DNA from: DATNPX01 sp036702975 | GTDB lineage: Bacteria; Cyanobacteriota; Vampirovibrionia; Obscuribacterales; Obscuribacteraceae | Length of the DNA: 64,000 bases | Assembly: GCA_036702975.1 (NCBI GenBank) | Contig: DATNPX010000043.1 | Coordinates: forward strand, 175,570 to 239,569 | Direction: 5' to 3' | Part shown: positions 16,119 to 25,810 of the stretch, in pieces | Layout: every line of letters begins with the position of its first letter | Numbering within the stretch: position 1 is the first letter of the stretch | Program-made: the position numbers and the translations under genes | Notes under the pieces: model-generated | The model's input: the letters and a program-made list of their open reading frames with translations, nothing else | Database searches by the model: none | Told to the model about the DNA's origin: nothing

Positions 16119-19100
16119 TCATGGTGTGTTACCGCTGGGTTCAATACCCCCAAACCCATTTCGATTATTGTTTGGATTGCCTATTTGAGAACCAGCATTG
16201 CCACCATTGCCGGTACCAGAACTGCCATCACCAGACCTTCCGCCACCCGACCAACCGGCAAGGCTACCGAGGTGTTCAAAATCTACGATCGGTGGAGTGC
16301 CTACCATTTGGCGCTCCTCCAATGTTTCAATTTCTTTGAGAATGTCTGCCCTGCTGCGCTCTGGTTCTAAAATTGCGGCTAGGTCTTCGTATAACAGTGT
16401 CTCTTTCTCAAGCAGAGCGTGCGCTATTTGGTCTAGCTGCGCTCGTTTCGTACGAAGCAGATCTTGGACGTTCTTGAGACACCCGTCGACTAGTTGTTTT
16501 ATTTCAAGTTCCATTTCACGTTCAGTTTCAGGCGAACCGCTTGCCCCCCACTGACCATGTCCGAACGCGGTCTGCGTGTTGAATTTGAATGAGCCCATGC
16601 CCCATTCTCGGATCATTGCTCTCGCGATTCTGCCAACACTTTCAAGGTCGGATGAAACTCCAGATGTGGTCACCTCCATGAAAAGGTTTTCGGCAGCGTA
16701 ACCTCCAAGAGAAACTTCAATGTCAACAAGGTAATTGTGCATAGTCATTTGCACGTAATCTTCTTTGTCTACCGACCACAGGTAGCCCAAAGCTCTTCCT
16801 CTCGGCACGATAGTGAGGACCTGTATTCTTTCGCGTCTGTTTCGGTAGTAACAGACGATCGCATGTCCAGCTTCGTGATAAGCAGTGGCTACTAGCTCTG
16901 TTTTCAGAATCTTTCGGCTGTACGCCATACCCATGTTGACTCGTTGAACGGCCAAAACTAGATCTCTTTGCGAGATTTCCAGGCGTCCTTCGCGTACCGC
17001 TATTAATCCTGCTTCATTGACGATGTTTTGAAGGTCAGCCCCTGAGTGGCCGGTCGTCATGCGAGCAATATCCAATGACGAAGCCTCTGTGTTTACTCTT
17101 GTCTTCTTGAGATAACTGTTTAGAATAGCTTCTCGCCCTTCCAAATTAGGCAACGGCACATTGATTAGCCTATCGAAACGTCCCGGGCGAAGTAATGCGG
17201 AGTCGAGAATCTCGCCATTGTTTGTTGCACCGATTGTGAGAACCTTGTGCTTTCCAAAGCCGTCCATCTCTGTTAGAAGCTGATTCAAAGTCTTGTTTGA
17301 ACTCAAGACACCTCCGAAACCCCGATCCTGTCCTCTTGTATGTCCTATGGCATCTATTTCATCTATGAAAACGATCGCTGGTTTGCCACTTCGTCGAGCT
17401 TGCTCATAGAGCGAGCGTACGCGTTGCGCACCCACGCCGACCCACATCGAGGAAAAGTCTGATCCTCCTAAAGAATAGAAAGGCACTCCAGCTTCATTTG
17501 CAATTGCCTTCGCGAGCATAGTTTTTCCAGTACCAGGCCTGCCTACAAGGAGTATGCCTTTCGGTGCTTTAAGTCCAGATTCGGCAACCAAGTCGGCGTG
17601 TTTGAGAAGTGCAACTACTTCTGCAGCTTCAGCCTTCGCTTCGTCCATGCCCATGATGTCTTTCAGACCGACTTCCAGGTCTGGGACTTTGGCAAGATTC
17701 ATACCGGCCACGCTCATTTTCGCGCCCGCTGTCACTGAAACTTTTTCGCACGCCTTCTCTAACTCGGTTTGTTCGACGTGCTGTTTGCCTGCTCTTATCG
17801 ACAGAATCGCAGCTTCGTTCACAGCCGCGGCTATGTCTGCACCGGAGAAATTTGTTGTAATTTTTGCGAGTTTGGCGAGATCCGGTTCTGCACCAAGCTT
17901 AATCTTCTTCAGATAGCCTTCGAAGATTTTCTTTCTGGCTTCTGCATCAGGTAGACCAACATACAATTTGCGATCAAATCGGCCTGAACGTGAGAATGCG
18001 CCATCCAAATTTTGCTCTAGGTTTGTCGCACCGATGGTTATTACATTACTGCGTCCAATTCCGTCGAGCTCAATTAGAAGCTGATTCAGCTCCTCGGTTC
18101 GCTGTCCACCGAGCGCTTGTGGGTCGCCACCGTCTTTCCCTACCCCAATAGCGTCGATTTCGTCCAGAAATACGATGGCGGCTGGACTCTTTCTTGCTTG
18201 CGAGTAAAGTGCACGGATTCGCGCTACGCCTTCTCCTTTGTATATTCCAGAAAGACTACTGGCCGACATTCCAAAAAACGGCACTCCTGCCTCATTGGCT
18301 ATGGCTTTTGCCAGCATGGTTTTACCCACGCCTGGAGGCCCTACCATTAGGATGCCTTTGGGAATAACAGCACCAATGCGACGCAGTTCGTCACCCTTTT
18401 TCAAGAAATCTACGATTTCGGCGATATCCTGTTTGACATCATCGATGCCTTTGACATCTGCAAGGCGCACATTAGGATCTGGAGTCATGGTGGTTATTCC
18501 AGAGCCGACCATTGTGCGCTCCAATCCCACGGCCACTCGATCGAGGGCTTGCTTGATCATCTCGGTTGTCACAGTTCCTGGACCACCTGGTCGCATGCTT
18601 ATTAGCGCAGCTTCGTTTACCACGTTGGCAATTTCAGCCGGCGAATAATTTGCAGTCAACATGCACAATTCGTCGAGATCAACTTCTCCGTTGTTTCGAA
18701 CTTTTCGCAGGTAGTATTGAAAAATACCCCTTCTTTCTTCGGGCGTCGGTGCCTGAAAGTAGATGCGCCGGTCCATGCGACCCGGACGCATAAGCGCCGG
18801 ATCTAAATTGCCATCAGCATTGGTGGCACCAATTACGAGTAAGTTTCCTTGCCCATGGAAGCCGTCCATATGCGTGAGCAAAGTGTTCAACGTCATGTTC
18901 ATGTCGGTGGTGCCACCAAATCCCTGATCTGATTGGCGCCGTGAGCCGATAGAGTCGATTTCATCAATAAACAGTATGCATTTGTCATGCCGCTTCAATT
19001 TCGCAAATAGTGTTTTCAATTTGAGAACACCCAAGCCCATAATTAGGCCGGCTATACTTCCACCTTCCAAAACGTAAAATGGAACTCCGACCTCATTTGC

Positions 19101-19562
19101 AATAGCGCGCGCGAAAAGAGTTTTTCCAACACCGGGAGGTCCAACGAAAAGCATGCCTTTTGGCATAATTGCACCCGAATCTATATACGGCTGCGGGTTC
19201 TGTAGCATATCAATAACTTCGGATATTTCTACTTTCGCGGAGTCGTTGCCGACTAATTCCTGCAGTCTAGTTGGAGCTTTTGGATCAATCGGCGGATCTT
19301 TATAGAGGAACTTGAGAAACCGATGTCCAAATGGTTTCGGTGCCTTAGCATCAGCCCTCGGTGGCAGTGGAAATATGACCGAGATCAAAATGTAATACTG
19401 AATCAGTATTATCAGCGCACCGAACACCGCCGCTCCAAACACTGATAGCACCGAGTATTTCAGCAGTGCCGGGAATGAGGCGAATGGGTTCCAGAATGTA
19501 CTCGTTACAAGCAGAACGACTAACCAAACTATAAGTAGTGTCCATCTTGCCCAGGTTTTCAT
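16119..19562 (-). CDS. FtsH-like membrane protease with three tandem AAA+ modules
   Basis: A 1147-residue protein. Two N-terminal transmembrane helices (about 5-24 and 37-62) are joined by a very short loop, so the periplasmic domain of FtsH is missing. Three AAA+ modules follow. Walker A is at 141-148, 408-415 (both GPPGVGKT) and 674-681 (GRPGTGKT). Walker B (DEID) ends at 203, 470 and 737. Arginine-finger regions are RPGRMDR, RSGRFDR and RPGRFDR. Only the third has an FtsH-like pore loop (SSMWVGVGA, 704-712). A peptidase M41 domain follows, with HEAGH at 896-900 and third zinc ligand near Asp972. The tail (about 1103-1147) is Gly/Asn/Ser-rich. Ordinary FtsH has about 640 residues and one AAA+ module. 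GAGAGG precedes the ATG. Expected role: ATP-driven degradation of membrane proteins. Confidence 0.93.
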   Translation of the reverse strand: MKTWARWTLLIVWLVVLLVTSTFWNPFASFPALLKYSVLSVFGAAVFGALIILIQYYILISVIFPLPPRADAKAPKPFGHRFLKFLYKDPPIDPKAPTRLQELVGNDSAKVEISEVIDMLQNPQPYIDSGAIMPKGMLFVGPPGVGKTLFARAIANEVGVPFYVLEGGSIAGLIMGLGVLKLKTLFAKLKRHDKCILFIDEIDSIGSRRQSDQGFGGTTDMNMTLNTLLTHMDGFHGQGNLLVIGATNADGNLDPALMRPGRMDRRIYFQAPTPEERRGIFQYYLRKVRNNGEVDLDELCMLTANYSPAEIANVVNEAALISMRPGGPGTVTTEMIKQALDRVAVGLERTMVGSGITTMTPDPNVRLADVKGIDDVKQDIAEIVDFLKKGDELRRIGAVIPKGILMVGPPGVGKTMLAKAIANEAGVPFFGMSASSLSGIYKGEGVARIRALYSQARKSPAAIVFLDEIDAIGVGKDGGDPQALGGQRTEELNQLLIELDGIGRSNVITIGATNLEQNLDGAFSRSGRFDRKLYVGLPDAEARKKIFEGYLKKIKLGAEPDLAKLAKITTNFSGADIAAAVNEAAILSIRAGKQHVEQTELEKACEKVSVTAGAKMSVAGMNLAKVPDLEVGLKDIMGMDEAKAEAAEVVALLKHADLVAESGLKAPKGILLVGRPGTGKTMLAKAIANEAGVPFYSLGGSDFSSMWVGVGAQRVRSLYEQARRSGKPAIVFIDEIDAIGHTRGQDRGFGGVLSSNKTLNQLLTEMDGFGKHKVLTIGATNNGEILDSALLRPGRFDRLINVPLPNLEGREAILNSYLKKTRVNTEASSLDIARMTTGHSGADLQNIVNEAGLIAVREGRLEISQRDLVLAVQRVNMGMAYSRKILKTELVATAYHEAGHAIVCYYRNRRERIQVLTIVPRGRALGYLWSVDKEDYVQMTMHNYLVDIEVSLGGYAAENLFMEVTTSGVSSDLESVGRIARAMIREWGMGSFKFNTQTAFGHGQWGASGSPETEREMELEIKQLVDGCLKNVQDLLRTKRAQLDQIAHALLEKETLLYEDLAAILEPERSRADILKEIETLEERQMVGTPPIVDFEHLGSLAGWSGGGRSGDGSSGTGNGGNAGSQIGNPNNNRNGFGGIEPSGNTP

Positions 19563-19612
19563 TTGTTTGCCTCTCGTCCGTTTTTTCGGTCAAATTGAAT
19601 CTTCGTTGTGTA

Positions 19613-19888
19613 CTAATTGCCTGTTCCTGACAGGGGAAAATCAGAATCGTTTCGAGCACTCGCACGCGGATCATTATCGTCATAAACCATTGTGCGTATT
19701 CTCATGTCACGGTATCCATCCGTTAGTTTGAAATCACCATACACTTCATCTTTCTTGTAATTGCCTGCGGGAGTGCTCGCCGCGACACCGCTTACACATC
19801 CCTTCACGCCCTGCGGCGGCGAGTGTGTATCGAACACCCAGGCGGTGGCAAATAAGGCAATTATCGAGATTATGATGAGCTCTTTCAT
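19613..19888 (-). CDS. Small membrane-anchored protein, 91 residues
   Basis: An N-terminal anchor (MKELIIISIIALFATAWVF) is followed by about 70 extracytoplasmic residues without a known domain, with one cysteine (KGCVSG) and an acidic, Asn-rich end. The anchor closely resembles that of the neighbour thioredoxin-like protein (MKDLIIVFLIALVIG), which suggests a shared origin of the two leaders. It lies 50 bases before the three-AAA+ protease and 18 bases after the thioredoxin-like gene, all on the minus strand. Function unknown; a small partner of the protease is possible. Confidence 0.65.
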   Translation of the reverse strand: MKELIIISIIALFATAWVFDTHSPPQGVKGCVSGVAASTPAGNYKKDEVYGDFKLTDGYRDMRIRTMVYDDNDPRASARNDSDFPLSGTGN

Positions 19889-19906
19889 TCGTGCAGATTC
19901 CTGCGT

Positions 19907-20857
19907 CTAGAAGGTCGTTGAATTTGTTTGCGCTGATGCTGCTCGATTTGGAAGATCTAGGAATCCGAGTAATTCGTGTTCCTTGAGCATTCCAGTGATC
20001 TGCTTGGCGCGCTTTCCATCTTTGAAGATGATGTATGTTGGTGCTCCAGTCACATAGTATTCCTGGGCTAACGATGGATGCGCTGTAATGTTCACGCGAA
20101 CGAAACGATAGCTGTCACCGGCTTTTTCTGCGACCTTTTGAATCGTTGGCCAAATGTTGTTTGATCCCTCAGATCCATCGCAGAAGAAGACGAAAACCGG
20201 TGTCGCTGATTTGATGACGTCGCGATCGAAACCGGCTTCGTCAACCATCGGAACGTCGCCGCTGTCGGTCAAAACTGAATTGTTAGGAGAGAGAGTAGGC
20301 GTTCCCGCAGGTGTGGCATTGTTGCTTGGTTGCGTTCCTTGAGTTCCTTGTGTTCCTTGTGTTCCCGGCGTGTTATTTGATGCGCTCGGTGTGCTTGGCG
20401 GTTCACCATTGAATACTTTGTTGATTGCAGCGGCAATCTCTTCTTTTGGACCTGCGCCTTCCATCTTTGCCACAATAACGCCGTGCTTGAAGATATACAT
20501 TGATGGCAGCCCAACAATGGCGTATCGATTTACGGTGTTTGGATTTTCATCGGCGTTGAGTTTGAAGAACTTCAGGCGTCCTTGATTCTCTTTGGCCAGT
20601 TGGTCGAGTATGGGGGCAACTCGCCGGCACGGACCGCACCATGGCGCCCAGAAGTCAACAAACACTGGCGTATCTGATTTCAAGACGTCTTGTTCGAAAC
20701 TTGCATCCGAGGTTGCCGTTACCGGGCTTGGTTCGTTCGAGAGAGGCTGATCAGAAGTTTGTCCCGATGTTTCGCCGCTGCCACCAGCATCTTTGGAGGC
20801 GTTGATAGCTGAACCAATCACCAGAGCAATCAGAAAAACGATGATCAGATCCTTCAT
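19907..20857 (-). CDS. Membrane-tethered protein with active and degenerate thioredoxin domains
   Basis: A 316-residue protein. An N-terminal helix (residues 1-20) anchors it, and a Ser/Gly-rich linker follows. Residues about 50-155 are a complete thioredoxin domain with WCGPC and the cis-proline segment GLPSMY. A linker of GTQ repeats follows (TPGTQGTQGTQGTQ). Residues about 215-305 are a second thioredoxin fold (TPVFVFF, GAPTYIIF), but the CxxC is replaced by CDGSEGS, so it cannot cycle disulfides. The second domain may bind substrate. Expected role: thiol exchange outside the cytoplasm. It is the first gene of the apparent operon with the three-AAA+ protease. Confidence 0.85.
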   Translation of the reverse strand: MKDLIIVFLIALVIGSAINASKDAGGSGETSGQTSDQPLSNEPSPVTATSDASFEQDVLKSDTPVFVDFWAPWCGPCRRVAPILDQLAKENQGRLKFFKLNADENPNTVNRYAIVGLPSMYIFKHGVIVAKMEGAGPKEEIAAAINKVFNGEPPSTPSASNNTPGTQGTQGTQGTQPSNNATPAGTPTLSPNNSVLTDSGDVPMVDEAGFDRDVIKSATPVFVFFCDGSEGSNNIWPTIQKVAEKAGDSYRFVRVNITAHPSLAQEYYVTGAPTYIIFKDGKRAKQITGMLKEHELLGFLDLPNRAASAQTNSTTF

Positions 20858-21171
20858 TAATGAGTCCTCGTCAACGGCAATTCAAAGTGGAGCATCCTAA
20901 GCCTACAGATCATAGACGTTTGATAATCGAGCAGTATCCCAATATTGCATAGTAACTTTCTTTCGCTGATTAAGTGAGGAGAAAATCGCGGTTGAAAAAC
21001 TGTGGTTACTCCTAGTGTCACATTTACAATCTTGTGGAAATGAACGTCTGCCAATTTGCTTATTCCACGCCGGTTCAGGCTTCTAGACAGATCGTAACGT
21101 CATTTTTGCCAAAAAAGCCCTACCCGTCAAAGTTTTGTCAGATCCGCAAGCCCAGCCGATAGATATTGTCA

Positions 21172-21249
21172 GATCTGGAAAAGCTAGACCGATATTGGTT
21201 AACTGTGTCGGATCTCAAAAAGCTGAACCGATATCGGTTGAACTTTCTT
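21172..21249. repeat. Dispersed palindromes, copies 4 and 5 (39-base tandem unit)
   Basis: Two neighbouring units with centres at 21193/21194 and 21232/21233, 39 bases apart. Each carries GATCT, AAAAGCT, then the palindrome, then AACT, so here the pair arose by duplication of a 39-base unit. The first core is damaged (ACCGATATTGGT), the second intact (AACCGATATCGGTT). Arms no longer match fully (GCTG on the left, TTGAAC on the right). This looks like an older, decaying copy of the element. Confidence 0.75.
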
Positions 21250-21294
21250 CCAGACCCGGAGATCCAGTCCACCAATTCCAAAACGACCGCAAAC

Positions 21295-21324
21295 AAAAAA
21301 GAAGGGGGCTGTAACCCCCTTCTT
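21295..21324 (-). terminator. Intrinsic terminator of the fasciclin gene
   Basis: AAGAAGGGGG (21299-21308) and CCCCCTTCTT (21315-21324) form a perfect 10-bp stem with a 6-base loop. On the minus strand it is followed by a T-run (A6 at 21295-21300 in the given strand). It lies 24 bases after the stop of the fasciclin gene: a textbook Rho-independent terminator. Confidence 0.9.
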
Positions 21325-21347
21325 CAGAACTTTCGAGTTCGACTGGT

Positions 21348-21887
21348 TTACTTGCCGCGCTCGGGTGAGAGTACTGTGTCGATAACATGGATGACACCGT
21401 TGTTGCAGACGATATCAGCTTTAGTTACCATAGCGCCGTCGACGATCTCCTTGCCGTCTTTGCTATTGAGCATTAGAGACTCGCCTTCAAGGGTCGGCAC
21501 TGAACGCATCGCGGTTAAGTCGCTCGCCATGAGCTTCTTGGCGACGACGTGATACTTGAGCGTTTTTGCCAATTTGTCCTTGTCACCGGAGAGGTTGTTG
21601 TTCTTAGGCAACTTGGCGAACGCCGCATCGTCCGGAGCAAAAACCGTGAACGGTCCTTTTCCTTCTAACGTTTTGGTGAGTCCGGCTGCCTTGAGGTTTG
21701 ATACTAAGGTCTTGAAAGAACCGTCTGCACAGGCGGTTTGAACGATGTTCTTGCCTTTTCTAGAACAGGTACTAGTACAGCAAGAGCCATGTTTCTTGTG
21801 ATGATGAGTCTTTGCTTCTACTTGCATCGAGCTAGCGCCCAGGCACAACGCCAGAGGGACGGCAGCTAGCCAGGTGACTGATCTCAT
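21348..21887 (-). CDS. Secreted fasciclin (FAS1) domain protein
   Basis: A 179-residue secreted protein. A signal peptide (residues 1-25) is followed by a His- and Cys-rich segment (THHHKKHGSCCTSTCSRKG) that might bind metal. Residues about 48-177 form one FAS1 domain: FTVFAPDDAAFAKLP is the H1 motif and GVIHVIDTVLSP the H2 motif. FAS1 domains mediate adhesion or bind ligands at the cell surface. AAGGAG lies about five bases before the ATG. A strong terminator follows, so this is probably a single-gene unit. Confidence 0.9.
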   Translation of the reverse strand: MRSVTWLAAVPLALCLGASSMQVEAKTHHHKKHGSCCTSTCSRKGKNIVQTACADGSFKTLVSNLKAAGLTKTLEGKGPFTVFAPDDAAFAKLPKNNNLSGDKDKLAKTLKYHVVAKKLMASDLTAMRSVPTLEGESLMLNSKDGKEIVDGAMVTKADIVCNNGVIHVIDTVLSPERGK

Positions 21888-22006
21888 AAGTTCTCCTTTT
21901 CTGGGGGCGTTTGTGCTTTATCTAGGCTAGCTTGCAATGATTGCAGATCAAAGCCTTGCTCGGAATCTTGGCAGCTTCTGAGCTTTCGAACGGTGATAAG
22001 CGGCAA

Positions 22007-22330
22007 TTATACGTGCTTGTTAATCGCAGTTGCCAAAGTTGATTTTGGAACAGCTCCGACGACTTGCTCGACTACTTGTCCGCTCTTAAAGAGGTAAAGA
22101 CTTGGAATACCCCGAATTGTATACGCTTGAGCCGTCTTGGGGTTTTCGTCCGTATTCAACTTGACGACCTTCAAGCGACCTTCGTATTCCTTCGAAAGAT
22201 CTTCGACTACAGGTGCAACCGCTTTGCACGGACCACACCAAGGAGCCCAGAAGTCGACCAGGACCGGCACTTCTGCTTTCAGGACTTCTTGATCAAAAGT
22301 TGTATCGGTTACGTTTGCAACAGCTGACAT
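22007..22330 (-). CDS. trxA: Thioredoxin
   Basis: A 107-residue cytoplasmic thioredoxin of normal length. The active site WCGPC is in FWAPWCGPCKAVAP (residues about 28-40), the cis-proline in RGIPSLYLF near 74, and the C-terminal helix KSTLATAINK. It reduces protein disulfides using thioredoxin reductase, which is not in this window. GGAGG lies 11 bases before the ATG. It stands alone between the fasciclin gene and a 500-base gap. Confidence 0.94.
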   Translation of the reverse strand: MSAVANVTDTTFDQEVLKAEVPVLVDFWAPWCGPCKAVAPVVEDLSKEYEGRLKVVKLNTDENPKTAQAYTIRGIPSLYLFKSGQVVEQVVGAVPKSTLATAINKHV

Positions 22331-22848
22331 TTAAAATAGACCTCCGGATCGGTTCTCGAAGCAGGCTACTGCACTTATTTCGCCATTTTAGAGACACCTT
22401 CATAGTTTCCCACAGAAAAAACCATTTGTCTTAAACCTTTGCTAGTGAGAGTCTACCTCGACCGGCGCAGAGTCGCCAATAATTTTGGAAAAGCCCGCAG
22501 GGAAAGGGATTTGCGAGTTAGGTATCGCCTTCCTCAACTCTCCAGAAGAGCTGGCGCTGACCAGCAGTGGTTGTCATAGCTCGGGCTGTTGCAGCGTTTG
22601 CAGCCTCCGTGCGAGCGAGGCGTTTTTGGCGTTGAAATATCGCCTGGATATATGAAGGCGGATTGATTTGAAGATGCTGCCTGCACGCAACTTCTTGCAA
22701 ATCGCCAATTTAATCTGCATCTCGCGCCCGATTCTTTTCTATGATTGACTGTTGGAAGCGGACAAAAGGCTTTCGTCAAAATCTTGTAAGAGATTTTGTC
22801 CGAACTAAAACGGACGAGCACTCAAAGAGTAAATACCCGAGAAGCAAA
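22331..22848. other. 518-base region upstream of the histidine kinase
   Basis: No gene recognised. A T-tailed hairpin on the plus strand (22603-22627) suggests that something on the plus strand is transcribed and ended here, yet no plus-strand frame precedes it within 270 bases. An in-frame extension of the kinase reaches 22741 but has no ribosome site and no conserved sequence. Confidence 0.4.
22603..22627 (+). terminator. Terminator-like hairpin without an upstream gene
   Basis: GCCTC (22603-22607) and GAGGC (22617-22621) flank a 9-base loop and are followed by GTTTTT. The short stem makes the call weak. If real, it ends a plus-strand transcript from the gap 22331-22600, for which I see no protein, so a small RNA is possible. 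Confidence 0.35.
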
Positions 22849-24342
22849 ATGGGATTTCTCAAAAAGATCTACAGGTGGCTATTCCGCAGTCTAGCCAATC
22901 AGCTGTTAGTTACTTACCTCATGGTAATTACCATCGCCCTTTTGGCAGTGAGCATCTGGGCGTTGTTCATGATCAAAGCGGAATCGGTGAATAATCTGCG
23001 CAACGCTCTTGAAGTGGAGGCGGTCAATCTTGCCTTAGAAATCGACAACGACCTCGCTCTCGATTCGGCGAAAGCGCGTGCGCGCATCAAGAAGGCCGTC
23101 GACAGGCATGCGCAAAATCTCAAAGTATCGATTACCGTAGTAAACGACGAAGGTCATGTTCTTGCCGATTCGGGCGCACGTCCGATTGGTGAAAACATTG
23201 CTAATCAAATCGAAATCAATGACGCGTTGGCTGGGATCGTAGCCATCTATGAGCGTCCGGCGCCCAATAGCAATTGGCTATTTATTGCGTATCCGGTGCG
23301 TTCAACCGGACACACCGATGGCGTTATTCGTGTTGGCATGCCGCTCTACGATATGGAGCTGCGTTTGAACAGTGACTTATTCGTTTTTCTGCGCATCATT
23401 CTTGCTACAGGGGTTGTGACTGTGTTGATCAGCCTTTGGCTTGCTAAGCGCGTCAATCGTCCGGTCCGTGAGATGAGCGCGATGGCTCGCAATATCGCGC
23501 TCTCAGGTGATATCAGTGAGTTCGTGCCTGTAAGCAGACGCGATGAAATCGGCGAACTGGGGCTGTCATTCAATCAGATGATTGGGCGATTGCGTGAGCA
23601 AGAACGCTTGCGGCAAGAGTTCATCGCTAATGCCAGCCACGAATTGAAGACTCCGACGATGGCTATTAGTTCGGTTGTGGAAGCGCTGCAGGCCGGGGCT
23701 AAGAACGATCCGGTTTTGCAGACACAGTTTCTCGACTCTCTGGAGCGTTTGGTGGAGAGGCAATCGAGCCTCTTGCAGGATCTTTTGGATATCAGCCGTT
23801 TGGACAGCGGTTTAGACCAGCAATGGCAAGACGATGTTCAGTTGCAGCAAATTCTCACCGATGCAGTTGAGCAGATTCGGCCGCAGGCTGAGAAGAAAGG
23901 ACTGGAGCTGATTTATCCTGGCATCGGTGAAGCTGCGAACAAAGTAATTCCGGGCAATATTCTGCAATTGCAAAGAGCCCTGGTGAACATCCTTACCAAT
24001 GCGGTGAACTACACTCCAAGCGGTGGGTCGGTAACGGTGACAGTGCGTGCAATCGAAGACGAGGAGCGCGTCGAGATTTCGGTCAAAGACTCCGGACAAG
24101 GTATTGAACCGGCGGATCTCCCGCATATTTTTGAGCGATTTTATCGCGCAGACAAAGCAAGGACGAGAGTTGGTGGTGGCACCGGCTTAGGTCTTGCGAT
24201 TACGCGTGAGATAATCGCCCGACATCACGGAACGATTAAGGTCGATTCAGCAGTTGGCCGGGGCTCAACGTTCTCGGTATATTTGCCGGCGAAAAGCGCT
24301 TTAGGTGTGGGTTTTAGGAGCGAGAGTGATATCGCTTACTAG
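22849..24342 (+). CDS. Membrane sensor histidine kinase
   Basis: About 497 residues. Transmembrane helix 1 (about 17-42), an extracytoplasmic sensor region (43-175), transmembrane helix 2 (about 178-199), a HAMP linker (200-255), a HisKA domain with phospho-accepting His264 in ASHELKTP, and a HATPase domain with NILTNAVNYTP, DSGQGIEP and GGGTGLGLAI. The layout is that of PhoR/ResE-type kinases. No response regulator gene adjoins it; the nearest is at 37.5 kb. The start at 22849 (MGFLKKIYRW, with GAGAAG upstream) gives a normal short cytoplasmic N-terminus. The stimulus is unknown. Confidence 0.93.
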   Translation: MGFLKKIYRWLFRSLANQLLVTYLMVITIALLAVSIWALFMIKAESVNNLRNALEVEAVNLALEIDNDLALDSAKARARIKKAVDRHAQNLKVSITVVNDEGHVLADSGARPIGENIANQIEINDALAGIVAIYERPAPNSNWLFIAYPVRSTGHTDGVIRVGMPLYDMELRLNSDLFVFLRIILATGVVTVLISLWLAKRVNRPVREMSAMARNIALSGDISEFVPVSRRDEIGELGLSFNQMIGRLREQERLRQEFIANASHELKTPTMAISSVVEALQAGAKNDPVLQTQFLDSLERLVERQSSLLQDLLDISRLDSGLDQQWQDDVQLQQILTDAVEQIRPQAEKKGLELIYPGIGEAANKVIPGNILQLQRALVNILTNAVNYTPSGGSVTVTVRAIEDEERVEISVKDSGQGIEPADLPHIFERFYRADKARTRVGGGTGLGLAITREIIARHHGTIKVDSAVGRGSTFSVYLPAKSALGVGFRSESDIAY

Positions 24343-24345
24343 CAA

Positions 24346-24663
24346 ATGGCGGTCAAATTAGTGTCAGGATCTCAAAACGACTCGCTATTGAATAAAGTAG
24401 CAAGCTTTTTAGGAAGTCTCAGGGGCTACCTAAAGTCCAAGAAGGCTGCTGAGGGTAAAGCGTTTTCTAAAAAGGCTGAAGCAAAAGAGGACGATTCAAA
24501 CAACCAACTTAGTTGTTGTTCTGACCGGGTACATATCGCTTACCGAGGGGTCAGTGATGATAGGCTTTACCTGGCAGAGAATAGAAATACAACAGAGGTG
24601 AAGTTTTTTCGTCCCATCGGCTTGAGAGTTTTTTGTGCAGAGTGCAGAAAGCGCCTGCTTTGA
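24346..24663 (+). CDS. Small protein of unknown function behind the kinase
   Basis: A 105-residue frame that begins three bases after the kinase stop. Residues 1-50 are rich in Lys, Ala and Ser. The rest (RVHIAYRGVSDDRLYLAENR, then FFRPIGLRVFCAECRKRLL) looks like a small folded domain with a CxxC-type pair (CAEC). I do not recognise it. Tight spacing to the kinase and to the next gene supports co-transcription, but there is no clear ribosome site, so the call is moderate. Confidence 0.4.
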   Translation: MAVKLVSGSQNDSLLNKVASFLGSLRGYLKSKKAAEGKAFSKKAEAKEDDSNNQLSCCSDRVHIAYRGVSDDRLYLAENRNTTEVKFFRPIGLRVFCAECRKRLL

Positions 24664-24664
24664 A

Positions 24665-25681
<1,017 letters not shown>

Positions 25682-25735
25682 TAAGCGTGTGTCGATTTTT
25701 TGTGGACGCAGGAGCTGCCAGACGCCGATTGAAAC

Positions 25736-25768
25736 AAAAACGCAGTTCCCTCAGGAGACTGCGTTTTT
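25736..25768. terminator. Bidirectional intrinsic terminator
   Basis: AAAAACGCAGT (25736-25746) and ACTGCGTTTTT (25758-25768) pair perfectly around an 11-base loop. There is a T-run on both strands. It sits between the convergent membrane-protein and murQ genes and should end both transcripts. Confidence 0.88.
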
Positions 25769-25810
25769 CGTATTGCATTTTTGTCTATTCTAAGCCGATT
25801 TTAACGCTAT

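Larger units (their letters stand above)
20858..21347. other. Intergenic region with palindrome pair and terminator
   Basis: 490 bases between two minus-strand genes. It holds the promoter side of the thioredoxin-like gene, a degenerate tandem pair of the dispersed palindrome (21172-21249), and a strong intrinsic terminator (21299-21324) for the fasciclin gene. I see no coding frame with family-like sequence. Confidence 0.6.
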
